NCBI GenBank assembly: GCA_024399115.1 | Contig: JAKSHZ010000002.1 | Span: 100,868-164,867, forward strand | DNA: 64,000 bases | Source: Bacilli bacterium | GTDB taxonomy: Bacteria; Bacillota_I; Bacilli_A; RFN20; CAG-826 | Reading direction: 5' to 3' | Shown here: positions 1 to 10,019 of the stretch, one piece after another | Layout of the letters: each line of letters starts with the position of its first letter | How positions within the stretch are numbered: the first letter of the stretch is position 1 | Position numbers and translations under genes: made by a program | Notes under the pieces: generated by a model | The model's input: the letters and a program-made list of their open reading frames with translations, nothing else | What the model was told of the DNA's origin: nothing | Databases searched by the model: none

Positions 1-1320
<1,320 letters not shown>

Positions 1321-1337
1321 AGAAAGGAGAATTGAAT

Positions 1338-4040
1338 ATGTTTTTCGAAGATGAAGAAATTAAAGCTGAAGTAGAAAATACTGAAGACGAAGAAGTATCT
1401 GAAGAAGCAGAAAAAGAACTCGAAGCTCTCGAAGACGGCATTGTTGCTGGTCTCGAAGACATCGATACAGTTCCTCTTGTTCAACAATCCTTCCTTGATT
1501 ACGCAATGAGTGTTATCGTTGCTCGTGCTATCCCTGATGTTAGAGATGGTATGAAACCAGTTCATAGACGTATCGTTTATGCAATGCACGAAACAGGAAA
1601 CACTCCAGATAAGCCATTTAAGAAATGTGCTCGTATCGTTGGTGACGTCATGGGTAAATATCACCCACACGGCGACTCAGCAATCTATGGTGCATTAGTT
1701 AGATTAGCTCAACCATTCGCAATGAGATATACTCTCGTTGAAGGTCATGGTAACTTCGGTTCTATCGATGGCGATGAACCTGCTGCTTACCGTTATACTG
1801 AAGCTAGAATGGCTAAGATGGCACTCGAAATGGTTCGTGATATTAACTGCAATACAGTTGATTTCATGGATAACTACGATGGTGTCGACCAAGAACCAAC
1901 TGTTTTACCATCCAGATTCCCTAACTTATTAGTTAACGGTTCAAGCGGTATCGCTGTTGGTATGGCTACAAATATTCCACCTCACAATTTAGGTGAAGTT
2001 GTTGATGGTGTTATCGCTCTTTCACACAATAGAGAAATCACTGTTGATGAATTAATGGAATATATTAAAGGACCAGACTTCCCTACTGGCGCTATGATCT
2101 TAGGAAAAGGTGGCATTAGAGAAGCATATGATACAGGTTCTGGTTCTATTGCTATTAGAAGTAAATGCCACATTGAAGAACGTGGCGCTAATGGCGATTT
2201 AAAACGTATCGTTGTCGATGAAGTTCCATATGGTGTTAATAAAGCAACTATGTGTGAAAACATCGCTGAATTAGCTAGAGATAAAGTAATCGACGGAATT
2301 ACTGATATTCGTGATGAATCTAACAAAGACGGCATCCGTGTTGTTATTGAAGTTAGAAGAGATTGCATTCCAGAAGTTATCTTAAATCAACTCTACAAAA
2401 TGACTTCTTTACAAGTCAGCTTTGGTATTATCAATCTTTGCTTAGTTGATAACGCACCAAAGGTTTGTTCTTTAAAGCAAATGCTTGAAAGCTACTTAGA
2501 CTTCCAAATCGACGTTGTTGAAAGAAGAACAAAATACTTATTAGAAAAAGATGAAGCTAGAGACCACATCGTCATCGGTTTAATCAAATGTCACGATAAC
2601 ATTGACGATATCGTCGATATTATTAAAGACAGCTCAACTCCAGAAGAAGCAACACATAGATTAATGGATAAATATGCGTTTAGCGAAATTCAAGTTAACG
2701 CTATTTTAGCTATGAACTTACGTAGATTAACTGGTATTGAAAACGAAAAACTCGAAGCTGAACGTGCTCAATTAGAAAAGAACATCGCTGAATATAAGAG
2801 AATTCTTTCTGATAGAGAAAACGAAACTGAAGTTGTCAGAAAAGAATTACTCGAAATCAAAGAAAAATTCGGTGATGAAAGAAAAACTGAAATCACTAAC
2901 GTTGCAGCAAGCATCGATGATGAAGACTTAATCCCACAAGAAGATATCGTTGTTACATTATCTAAAGGCGGATACGTTAAGAGAGTTTCTGCTGATACAT
3001 TCCGTGCACAACATAGAGGTGGACGTGGTATCAAAGGTGCTTCATTATACGAAAACGATGTCGTTCAATTAATGACATACACAAAAACACATACAGATTT
3101 ATTATTCTTTACTGACTTAGGTAAAGTTTATAGAATCCGTGGTTATGAAATCCCTGAATACCAAAGAACTGGTAAGGGCGTTCCAGTAATCAACTTAATC
3201 AATATCGAAAAAGGTGAAAACGTTAAAGCAATTATTGCTTGTGATGAATACTTATCACATCGTTATTTAATGTTCTTCACAGCTGAAGGTATTGTTAAGA
3301 GAACTCCAATTTCAGAATATGAATCAATTAGACAAAACGGTAAAATTGCAATCACTTTAAGAGAAGGCGATACAATCGTTGATGTTAAGGAAGTTCAAGA
3401 AGGTATTGAAACTAAGGATACTGAAATTGTTGCAGAAAAAGACTACTACACATTCAATGCTGAGACAGATGAATTTATTCCTGTCAGTGAACCAAAAGTC
3501 GAAGAGATTGGCTCTTATTATGAAGATATGTACGTTGGTATCGCAGCTGACAACGGCAAAATGGTTAACTTCAAAGTCAATGAAGTCAGACCAATGGGCC
3601 GTACAGCAAGTGGTGTCAAGGGTATCGAATTAGGTGAAGGTGCTAAAGTAGTTGGTGTTACTGTTGCTTATGAAGGTGACAATGTCTTAGTTGTTACTGA
3701 TAAGGGCTTTGGTAAGATTTCTTCAATCGAGGAATACCGTAAAACAAAACGTGGTGCTAAGGGTGTTTCAACTCTTAAATCAACAGGCAAGATTGGTAAA
3801 ATCGTTGCAGTCAGAAGCGTATTCTGTGATGAAGACATCATGGCAATTACAAATGCTGGTATCATTATCAGAACTCACTTAAGTGAATTCAGAGTTACTG
3901 GTAGAAATACTCAAGGCGTTAGATTAATCAACCTTGAAGATAGACAAAAAGTCTCTTCAATCACAATCGTTCCATTCGAAGAAGATGCTCCTGAAGTAGA
4001 ACAAATTGTTGAAGAAGAAGCAAATAAAGTAGAAGAATAA
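1338..4040 (+). CDS. gyrA: DNA gyrase subunit A
   Basis: Breakage-reunion subunit of gyrase. I choose ATG 1338 because AGAAAGGAGA (1321-1330) lies at ideal distance; a TTG six bases upstream is less likely. This gives 900 residues, longer than the usual 820-870. The extra length is an acidic N-terminal extension of about 30 residues and a Glu/Asp-rich insertion in the C-terminal beta-pinwheel region. The catalytic Tyr is Y153 in [10 protein letters not shown]. In the quinolone-determining region, [10 protein letters not shown], the Ser equivalent to E. coli S83 is kept but the position of D87 is Gly (codon 1689-1691). The GyrA box appears as [11 protein letters not shown]. It is probably cotranscribed with gyrB and serS, since gaps are 17 and 22 bases. 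Confidence 0.97.
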   Translation: MFFEDEEIKAEVENTEDEEVSEEAEKELEALEDGIVAGLEDIDTVPLVQQSFLDYAMSVIVARAIPDVRDGMKPVHRRIVYAMHETGNTPDKPFKKCARIVGDVMGKYHPHGDSAIYGALVRLAQPFAMRYTLVEGHGNFGSIDGDEPAAYRYTEARMAKMALEMVRDINCNTVDFMDNYDGVDQEPTVLPSRFPNLLVNGSSGIAVGMATNIPPHNLGEVVDGVIALSHNREITVDELMEYIKGPDFPTGAMILGKGGIREAYDTGSGSIAIRSKCHIEERGANGDLKRIVVDEVPYGVNKATMCENIAELARDKVIDGITDIRDESNKDGIRVVIEVRRDCIPEVILNQLYKMTSLQVSFGIINLCLVDNAPKVCSLKQMLESYLDFQIDVVERRTKYLLEKDEARDHIVIGLIKCHDNIDDIVDIIKDSSTPEEATHRLMDKYAFSEIQVNAILAMNLRRLTGIENEKLEAERAQLEKNIAEYKRILSDRENETEVVRKELLEIKEKFGDERKTEITNVAASIDDEDLIPQEDIVVTLSKGGYVKRVSADTFRAQHRGGRGIKGASLYENDVVQLMTYTKTHTDLLFFTDLGKVYRIRGYEIPEYQRTGKGVPVINLINIEKGENVKAIIACDEYLSHRYLMFFTAEGIVKRTPISEYESIRQNGKIAITLREGDTIVDVKEVQEGIETKDTEIVAEKDYYTFNAETDEFIPVSEPKVEEIGSYYEDMYVGIAADNGKMVNFKVNEVRPMGRTASGVKGIELGEGAKVVGVTVAYEGDNVLVVTDKGFGKISSIEEYRKTKRGAKGVSTLKSTGKIGKIVAVRSVFCDEDIMAITNAGIIIRTHLSEFRVTGRNTQGVRLINLEDRQKVSSITIVPFEEDAPEVEQIVEEEANKVEE

Positions 4041-4062
4041 TTATTCTCAAGTAGGTTAAAAA

Positions 4063-5343
4063 ATGATTGATATTAATATTATTCGTGAAAATCCTCAAAA
4101 AGTTAAAGAAGCTTTAGCTAAGAAACTCTGGGATACAGATTTTACAGAGTTATTAGGTTGGGATGCTGAAAGAAAACAACTCCTTTCAGTTGTTGAAGGT
4201 AATAAGGCAGAGATGAACAAACTCTCTGCTTCTGTTCCTGCAGCTAAAAAAGCAGGTGAAGATGTTTCTAAAATCTTCGCTAAGGTAAAAGAAATTGCTG
4301 CTTCAAACAAAGAAAATGAAGAAAAGCTCAAAGCAATCGATGAAAAGATTTTTAACTTCGTCAGTGAATTACCAAATATTCCAGATGAAGACTTACTCGG
4401 TGGTGGCAAAGAAAACAATAAAGTCATCAGAGTTGTAAATGAAAAGCCAGTCTTTGATTTCAAGATGAAAGACCATGTTGAATTAGCTGAATCACTTGGT
4501 TTAGTTGACTATGATCGTGGTGCTAAAATCGCAGGTCGTGGTGCTTGGATCTATACAAATTTAGGTGCACAACTTGAATGGGCGTTATTAAACTATTTCA
4601 TCACAACACACATGAAAGATGGCTATACATTCATACTTCCACCTCATTTACTCAATGAAGCAAGTGGTTTTGGTGCAGGTCAATTCCCTAAATTTAGAGA
4701 AGATGTTTTCTGGCTTGATGGTATGGAACCAAAGAGATTCTTATTACCAACAGCTGAAACAGCATTAGTCAACTTATATAGAGATGAAATCTTAAAAGAA
4801 GAAGATCTTCCTAAGAAATTCTTTGCATATACACCATGTTATCGTAGAGAAGCTGGTTCATATCGTACAGAAGAACGTGGTATGATCCGTGGCTACCAAT
4901 TCGATAAAGTTGAAATGGTTCAATATACAAAACCTGAAGATTCAGATGCTGCATTTGAAGAATTAGTTGGTAAAGCAGAAGGTTTAGTTAAAGGCTTAGG
5001 CTTACATTACCAAGTTTCTAAATTAGCAGCTGGTGATATCTCTCACTCAATGGCTAGAACATATGATATCGAAGTATACTTACCAAGCATGGGTATTTAT
5101 AAAGAAGTATCTTCTGCATCTAACGCTAGAGATTATCAAGCAAGAAGAACAATGTGTAGATATAGAGACTCTGCAACAGGCAAAACTCGCTATGTACACA
5201 CACTTAATGCTTCAGGTTTAGCTACTTCTAGAATTTTCCCAGCTATCCTTGAACAAAATCAACAAGCTGATGGTAGTGTTAAAATCCCAGAAGTTCTCCA
5301 ACCATTCATGGGTGGATTAAAAGTATTAAAGCCTATTAAGTAG
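4063..5343 (+). CDS. serS: Seryl-tRNA synthetase
   Basis: Class II aminoacyl-tRNA synthetase that charges tRNA-Ser in the cytosol. 426 residues is the usual size. The N-terminal ~110 residues form the charged helical hairpin (coiled coil) that binds the long variable arm. The catalytic core shows LLPTAETALVNLYRDEIL, motif 2 as YRREAGSYRTEERGMIRGYQF, and motif 3 as LNASGLATSRIFPAILE. The start ATG 4063 lies 22 bases after gyrA with a weak AGTAGG site. No T-box leader fits in that gap, so the gene is probably read from the gyrase transcript. A terminator follows directly. Confidence 0.97.
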   Translation: MIDINIIRENPQKVKEALAKKLWDTDFTELLGWDAERKQLLSVVEGNKAEMNKLSASVPAAKKAGEDVSKIFAKVKEIAASNKENEEKLKAIDEKIFNFVSELPNIPDEDLLGGGKENNKVIRVVNEKPVFDFKMKDHVELAESLGLVDYDRGAKIAGRGAWIYTNLGAQLEWALLNYFITTHMKDGYTFILPPHLLNEASGFGAGQFPKFREDVFWLDGMEPKRFLLPTAETALVNLYRDEILKEEDLPKKFFAYTPCYRREAGSYRTEERGMIRGYQFDKVEMVQYTKPEDSDAAFEELVGKAEGLVKGLGLHYQVSKLAAGDISHSMARTYDIEVYLPSMGIYKEVSSASNARDYQARRTMCRYRDSATGKTRYVHTLNASGLATSRIFPAILEQNQQADGSVKIPEVLQPFMGGLKVLKPIK

Positions 5344-5361
5344 GTTAGAAACTCGATTTAT

Positions 5362-5387
5362 AAGCAGTTGAGAAATCGACTGCTTTT
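5362..5387 (+). terminator. Rho-independent terminator after serS
   Basis: A 10-bp stem (AAGCAGTTGA with TCGACTGCTT, one T-G pair) is closed by a GAAA tetraloop and followed by TT. It ends the gyrB-gyrA-serS transcript. Confidence 0.85.
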
Positions 5388-5435
5388 AATTACCCCTAGA
5401 AATATAAAAATTCATAATTAGAAAAATTTAGAAAA

Positions 5436-5460
5436 TTAATGTATTATATAAATGCATTAA
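5436..5460 (+). promoter_or_regulatory. Palindrome over the probable -10 of the GT2-GH3 operon
   Basis: TTAATGTATT-ATATA-AATGCATTAA is an inverted repeat with 9 of 10 arm positions paired. It covers TATTAT/TATAAA sequences that could serve as a -10 box about 30 bases before the GT2 start. A repressor bound here would block transcription. No regulator is encoded next door, so its ligand is unknown. Confidence 0.4.
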
Positions 5461-5482
5461 AAACAGAAATCAGGTATATATA

Positions 5483-6508
5483 ATGAAATTACTTTCGATT
5501 GCTGTCCCAAGCTATAACTCAGGAAAGTTTTTAGCTGAGACTTTAACATCACTATTAGGATACGAAGATGTAGAAGTTATCGTCGTTAATGACGGTAGTA
5601 AAGATAACACTTTAGAGATTGCAAAAGAGTTTGAAGCAAAATATCCAGATTATTTTAAAGTCATTGATAAGGAAAATGGCGGACATGGTTCTGGATTAAA
5701 CGCTGCTTATAAAATAGCAGAAGGTTTATATTTCAAATGTTGCGATTCAGATGACACTCTTGATAGAGAGGGTTTGTTACATTTATTAAATAAGATTAAG
5801 GAATTAAAAGCTGAAAATAATCTCCCAGATGTATTTATGGCAGATTATATCGCTGTATATTCTAATCACGATAAAGAAACAGTATGTGGTATTAAGAAAT
5901 ACTTTAAGGTTGAACAACTATCTCACTATGAAGATATGAAAATGTTACCTTTTACAACTTACTTAATGATCCATACATTCTTTGTTAAAACAGAGATCTT
6001 AAAAAATAACAACATGGCTTTAGTAGAAAAGACATTCTATGAAGATAACGAATTTGTCTATTTTGTTATCGGGCATAGCGACACTTTCTACTACTCAGAT
6101 AAACCAATTTATAGATATGCTCTTGGAGATGCTGGACAATCAATTTCCATTCCAAACATGCAAAAGAATTTTATGCATGATATGAGAGCGTACAAAGCAA
6201 GCTTTAGACATTTTACTAGCGAAGACTATGCAAAATGGAGCAAGGCAAAACGTAGATATGTAATGAAAGATTTATCGCAAAAATACGTATTAGCCTATAC
6301 ATATGCCTTTTTGAAGAGAGGAAAAGAGAGAAGAGAAGCATTCAGAGAACTTAAAAAAGAATGCAAATCCTTCGATAAGAAATTGTTCCGTAAAATCAGA
6401 TGGAAATTCCTTCCAATTTTGGCAACATTACTTCCTGTTTTCATTAGACCACCACTAGTGAGATTTGCGACAATTAAAGTTTCTAAGATGAAAGGATGGA
6501 ACTATTAA
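5483..6508 (+). CDS. Family 2 glycosyltransferase
   Basis: A GT-A fold inverting sugar transferase of 341 residues, probably making a cell-surface glycan or glycolipid. Visible: the N-terminal beta strand LSIAVPSYNSG, the nucleotide-binding VVNDGSKDNT, the metal-binding CDSDDT (DxD-type), and YEDNEF, which fits the catalytic base region. After residue ~240 comes a basic helical tail and a short hydrophobic stretch (FLPILATLLPVFIRPPLV, near residues 304-321) that may attach it to the membrane. ATG 5483 has a modest CAGG site. The next gene, a GH3 glycosidase, begins one base after its stop, so the two are cotranscribed. Donor and acceptor cannot be told from sequence. Confidence 0.88.
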   Translation: MKLLSIAVPSYNSGKFLAETLTSLLGYEDVEVIVVNDGSKDNTLEIAKEFEAKYPDYFKVIDKENGGHGSGLNAAYKIAEGLYFKCCDSDDTLDREGLLHLLNKIKELKAENNLPDVFMADYIAVYSNHDKETVCGIKKYFKVEQLSHYEDMKMLPFTTYLMIHTFFVKTEILKNNNMALVEKTFYEDNEFVYFVIGHSDTFYYSDKPIYRYALGDAGQSISIPNMQKNFMHDMRAYKASFRHFTSEDYAKWSKAKRRYVMKDLSQKYVLAYTYAFLKRGKERREAFRELKKECKSFDKKLFRKIRWKFLPILATLLPVFIRPPLVRFATIKVSKMKGWNY

Positions 6509-6509
6509 T

Positions 6510-8963
6510 ATGCCTTTAAAGTACAAAAACATTATTGACCAAATGACACTCGAAGAGAAAGCTTCATTAATGAGTGGCAAAAATTTCTGGGAGACACAAG
6601 AAATTGAAAGATTAAATGTTCCTTCAATTTTCTTGGCTGATGGTCCTCATGGAATTAGAAAACAAATTGCTGCAGCAGATCACTTAGGATTAAATGAATC
6701 AAGAAAAGCAACTTGTTTCCCTACTGCTTCCGCATTAGCTTCTTCTTGGAATGTAGATTTAGTTAATAAAGTTGGTATCGCTTTAGGCAAAGAAGCAAGA
6801 TATCAAGATGTTAATGTACTTTTAGGTCCTGGAATGAATACAAAAAGAAACGTTCTTTGTGGACGTAACTTTGAATATTTCTCAGAAGACCCATATTTAG
6901 CAGGTAATATCGCTGGCAATATCGTTAAAGGTATTCAAGAAAGTGGCGTTAGTGCTTGTTTAAAACATTTTGCGTGCAATTCTCAAGAATTAAGAAGAAT
7001 GAATGTCGATTCGGTCATGGATGAGCGCGCATTAAGAGAATTATATTTAACAAACTTTGAAATTGCAGTTAAAGTCGGTAAACCTAACTGCATTATGTCT
7101 TCATATAACTTAGTTAATGGTGATTACACAAACCAAAACATGCATTTGAGTAATATCCTTCGTAATGAATGGGGATATAAAGGCGTTATGGTCACTGACT
7201 GGGGTGGTGAAGACGATCGTGTTAAAGGCTTATTAGCTGGGAACGAATTAGAAATGCCTACAAACGCGGGAGATACCAATAGAGATATCTTAAGAGCGAT
7301 TGAAAGTGGCGAATTAGATGTCAAAGTCTTAGATACAGCAGTAGATAGACTTTTAGATTTAGTATTCAAAACACAAAAAGATCCAAATAAAGATTATTCA
7401 ATTGATTTAGATGCGCATAACCAACTCGCTACCGAAGCAGCAGAAGAAAGTATCGTCTTATTAGAAAATGATGGTGTTTTACCTCTTAATAAAGAAGATA
7501 AGGTATGTGTTATAGGTAAATTTGCTGAGAACACAAGATATCAAGGCGCTGGATCATCAAACGTTAACTCATATAAAGTTGATAAGATGTTAGATATTCT
7601 TCCAACTTATGGATTAAATTATGTTGGTTACGAACCTGGATTTAAGTTAAATGGTAAACCTAATAAATCCTTATTAAAGAAAGCAGTCAAATTAGCTAAT
7701 ACTAGTGACACAGTTATTCTTATGTTAGGTCTTGATGAATTAAGCGAAGCTGAAGGTATTGATAGAGCTTCAATGAAGATTCCACAAAACCAAATTGATT
7801 TATTTAACGCTATTAAAGAAACAGGTAAAAAAATTGTAGTCTGTTTATGTACAGGTAGTGCAGTTGAATTGCCATTTGCAAGCGATACAAACGCATTAGT
7901 TCACTACCATTTATGTGGACAAGCCGCAGTAGATGCTTTGTTGAATGTAATCTCAGGTAAAGTTAACCCTTCAGGTAAATTAAGTGAATCATATCCTATT
8001 AAATATGAAGATAGTGCATCATCTAACTACTTCCATAAGAAAACAAATACTGCAGAGTATAGAGATTCAATCTATGTCGGATATAGATATTATGATAAAG
8101 TCGGAATGGAAGTTAGATATCCATTCGGTTATGGTAAATCTTACACAACATTTGAATATAGTGATTTAACAATCTCAGAAGATGGAATTAAGTTTAATGT
8201 TAAAAATACTGGCTCAGTTGAAGGTAAAGAAGTTGCAGAAATGTATGTTTCCCTTCCTGAAAGTAAAGTCTTTAGAGCAGTCAAAGAACTCAAAGGCTTT
8301 GTAAAGGTTAACTTAAAGCCAGGAGAAGCAAGAGAAGTTACTATTCCGTTTGATGAATTCACATTCAGATTCTTCAACGTTAAATCAAATAAATGGGAAG
8401 TTGAAGGCGGAAAATACTTAATTCAAGTTGGTTCATCTTCTAGAGATATTTCATTAGAAAGTTCTATTGAAAAAGCAGGAAATATGCAAGAAGTGCCATA
8501 TGATGCTGAGAAGATTCCTTCTTATTACTCAGGAAATGTTGCTGATGTAAATGACGAAGAGTTTAAAGAAGTTCTTGGTAGAGACATCCCTAATGGCGAT
8601 ATTACTTTCAAGAATAAAAGAAAAACAAGAATTGTTGTTGACGCATATACAACTGTCGAACAATTAAGATATGCTCCTGGATGGACAGGAAGAGCTTTTG
8701 CTGGAGTAATTAGATTTGTTGCCTGGTTGCTTCCAAAAATTGGACAAGGAAAGAACGCAAATACAATTATCATGGGCGTTTATCATCAACCATTAAGAGG
8801 AATTTCTCGTTTCTCAAGTGGAGCGGTTCACTGGGAACAATTAAATGGTTTGATCATTATGTTTAATGGTAAATTCTTCAAAGGTTTACATACATTCTTC
8901 TCTGAAGGTAGAAGACTTAAGAAGGAAAGAAAAGCAAAAGAAAAACTTGCCGAAAGCAAATAA
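6510..8963 (+). CDS. GH3 family beta-glycosidase
   Basis: An 817-residue glycoside hydrolase family 3 enzyme, expected to release beta-linked glucose or a related sugar. It has no signal peptide, so it is probably cytosolic. The (beta/alpha)8 domain starts at MTLEEKASLMSGKNFW and carries the likely nucleophile D230 in VMVTDWGGEDD. The alpha/beta sandwich domain follows (residues ~310-520), then a fibronectin-III-like domain (YPFGYGKSYTTFEYSDL onward). The last ~110 residues are an extra basic segment with a hydrophobic stretch (FAGVIRFVAWLLPKIG), a tail known in some Bacillota GH3 enzymes. AAGGATGG provides the ribosome site at the end of the glycosyltransferase gene. A terminator follows. 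Confidence 0.92.
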   Translation: MPLKYKNIIDQMTLEEKASLMSGKNFWETQEIERLNVPSIFLADGPHGIRKQIAAADHLGLNESRKATCFPTASALASSWNVDLVNKVGIALGKEARYQDVNVLLGPGMNTKRNVLCGRNFEYFSEDPYLAGNIAGNIVKGIQESGVSACLKHFACNSQELRRMNVDSVMDERALRELYLTNFEIAVKVGKPNCIMSSYNLVNGDYTNQNMHLSNILRNEWGYKGVMVTDWGGEDDRVKGLLAGNELEMPTNAGDTNRDILRAIESGELDVKVLDTAVDRLLDLVFKTQKDPNKDYSIDLDAHNQLATEAAEESIVLLENDGVLPLNKEDKVCVIGKFAENTRYQGAGSSNVNSYKVDKMLDILPTYGLNYVGYEPGFKLNGKPNKSLLKKAVKLANTSDTVILMLGLDELSEAEGIDRASMKIPQNQIDLFNAIKETGKKIVVCLCTGSAVELPFASDTNALVHYHLCGQAAVDALLNVISGKVNPSGKLSESYPIKYEDSASSNYFHKKTNTAEYRDSIYVGYRYYDKVGMEVRYPFGYGKSYTTFEYSDLTISEDGIKFNVKNTGSVEGKEVAEMYVSLPESKVFRAVKELKGFVKVNLKPGEAREVTIPFDEFTFRFFNVKSNKWEVEGGKYLIQVGSSSRDISLESSIEKAGNMQEVPYDAEKIPSYYSGNVADVNDEEFKEVLGRDIPNGDITFKNKRKTRIVVDAYTTVEQLRYAPGWTGRAFAGVIRFVAWLLPKIGQGKNANTIIMGVYHQPLRGISRFSSGAVHWEQLNGLIIMFNGKFFKGLHTFFSEGRRLKKERKAKEKLAESK

Positions 8964-8974
8964 TGAGAATAATT

Positions 8975-9003
8975 GAGACTACTTTGTAGTCTCTTTTCTT
9001 TTG
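8975..9003 (+). terminator. Terminator after the GH3 gene
   Basis: Perfect 8-bp stem GAGACTAC/GTAGTCTC with a TTT loop, followed by TTTTCTTTTG. Confidence 0.88.
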
Positions 9004-9014
9004 CTAAATTTATT

Positions 9015-9063
9015 CGGCAAGAAAATTACGAAATATTAGTAAAAAAACAAAATATTCTTGCCG
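9015..9063. repeat. Inverted repeat pair upstream of the Fic gene
   Basis: CGGCAAGAA (9015-9023) and TTCTTGCCG (9055-9063) are perfect inverted copies with starts 40 bp apart. The right copy occupies the -35 position of the Fic promoter. This looks like a two-site operator. The Fic protein carries its own N-terminal helix-turn-helix, so autoregulation is possible. Confidence 0.5.
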
Positions 9064-9069
9064 TAAAAA

Positions 9070-9078
9070 TGTTATAAT
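9070..9078 (+). promoter_or_regulatory. Extended -10 promoter of the Fic gene
   Basis: TGTTATAAT is a perfect extended -10 (TGnTATAAT) without a good -35. The ATG lies 14 bases after the hexamer, leaving a leader of only about 7 bases and no clear ribosome site. Confidence 0.6.
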
Positions 9079-9092
9079 AAACTTACAAGATT

Positions 9093-9968
9093 ATGAATAT
9101 TAAAGAAGCATCATTGAAGTGGAAAATTCCAGAAAGAACAATTAGATATTATTGCGTTCAAGGTTTAATTGAAGGCGCTTTTAAGGGTATAAAGTCATGG
9201 TACATTCCAAATAACGCAGATAAACCATCAAAAGGTAAAATGAATAGTAAACCTAATTTACTTCAAGCCTTAAAAAGGGAAAAAGACTCAAAACTTAAAG
9301 GTGGTATTTTTCATAAGTTACAGGTAGAAATGACATATAACTCAAACCACATTGAAGGAAGTAAGCTTTCAAAAGATGAAACTGAATTAATTTTTGAAAC
9401 TAAAACAATTGGACATGCTAAAACAAATCTAGATATCGACGATATTATTGAGACTTCAAATCATTTTAAGTGCATTAACTACGTTATAGATTCTTGTAAG
9501 AAAAAATTAACGGAAAAATATATAAAAGAACTTCATTTTTTATTGAAAAGATCTACTTCAGATGAGGATGTAAGTTGGTTTAATGTCGGCGAATATAAAA
9601 AAATACCTAACGAGGTAGGTGGAAGAGATACCACAAACCCTGAAAACGTCCACGTAGAGATTGAGAAGTTATTATTCGAATATAATTCCAAGAAGACTAT
9701 TAAGATAGAGGATATAATCGAATTCCATGTAAAATTTGAAAGAATTCATCCGTTCCAAGATGGTAATGGAAGAGTAGGCAGATTAATAATGCTTAAGGAA
9801 TGTCTCAAGTATAATATTGTTCCTATTTTAATCCAGGACGATTTTAAAGATTTTTATTACAGAGGATTAAGAGAGTGGGATTTTGAGAAGGGATATTTAA
9901 TAGATACCTGCTTATATGGCCAAGACATCGTAAAAAAGTATCTCGAATATTTCAGAATTAAGTACTAA
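9093..9968 (+). CDS. Fic family protein (class II) with N-terminal helix-turn-helix
   Basis: 291 residues. Fic enzymes usually transfer AMP from ATP onto a hydroxyl group of a target protein. The first ~50 residues look like a MerR/Xre-type DNA-binding helix-turn-helix (KEASLKWKIPERTIRYYC). The inhibitory-helix motif S-x-x-x-E-G is present at residues 84-89 (SNHIEG), which defines class II Fic proteins, where the helix is in the same chain N-terminal to the Fic core. The catalytic motif HPFQDGNGR starts at H219 and is intact, so the enzyme is probably active once the inhibitory Glu moves away. It stands alone between two terminators. Its target is unknown; auto-AMPylation linked to DNA binding is a possibility. 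Confidence 0.93.
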   Translation: MNIKEASLKWKIPERTIRYYCVQGLIEGAFKGIKSWYIPNNADKPSKGKMNSKPNLLQALKREKDSKLKGGIFHKLQVEMTYNSNHIEGSKLSKDETELIFETKTIGHAKTNLDIDDIIETSNHFKCINYVIDSCKKKLTEKYIKELHFLLKRSTSDEDVSWFNVGEYKKIPNEVGGRDTTNPENVHVEIEKLLFEYNSKKTIKIEDIIEFHVKFERIHPFQDGNGRVGRLIMLKECLKYNIVPILIQDDFKDFYYRGLREWDFEKGYLIDTCLYGQDIVKKYLEYFRIKY

Positions 9969-9971
9969 AAA

Positions 9972-10005
9972 AAGGCAACCGTTTAATTACGATTGCCTTA
10001 TTTTT
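9972..10005. terminator. Bidirectional terminator between fic and ppdK
   Basis: AAGGCAA and TTGCCTT pair around an inner CG/CG step, with ATTTTTATTT on the right and a run of A on the left. It can therefore stop transcription from both convergent genes. Confidence 0.8.
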
Positions 10006-10019
10006 ATTTGCTCAGGAAA

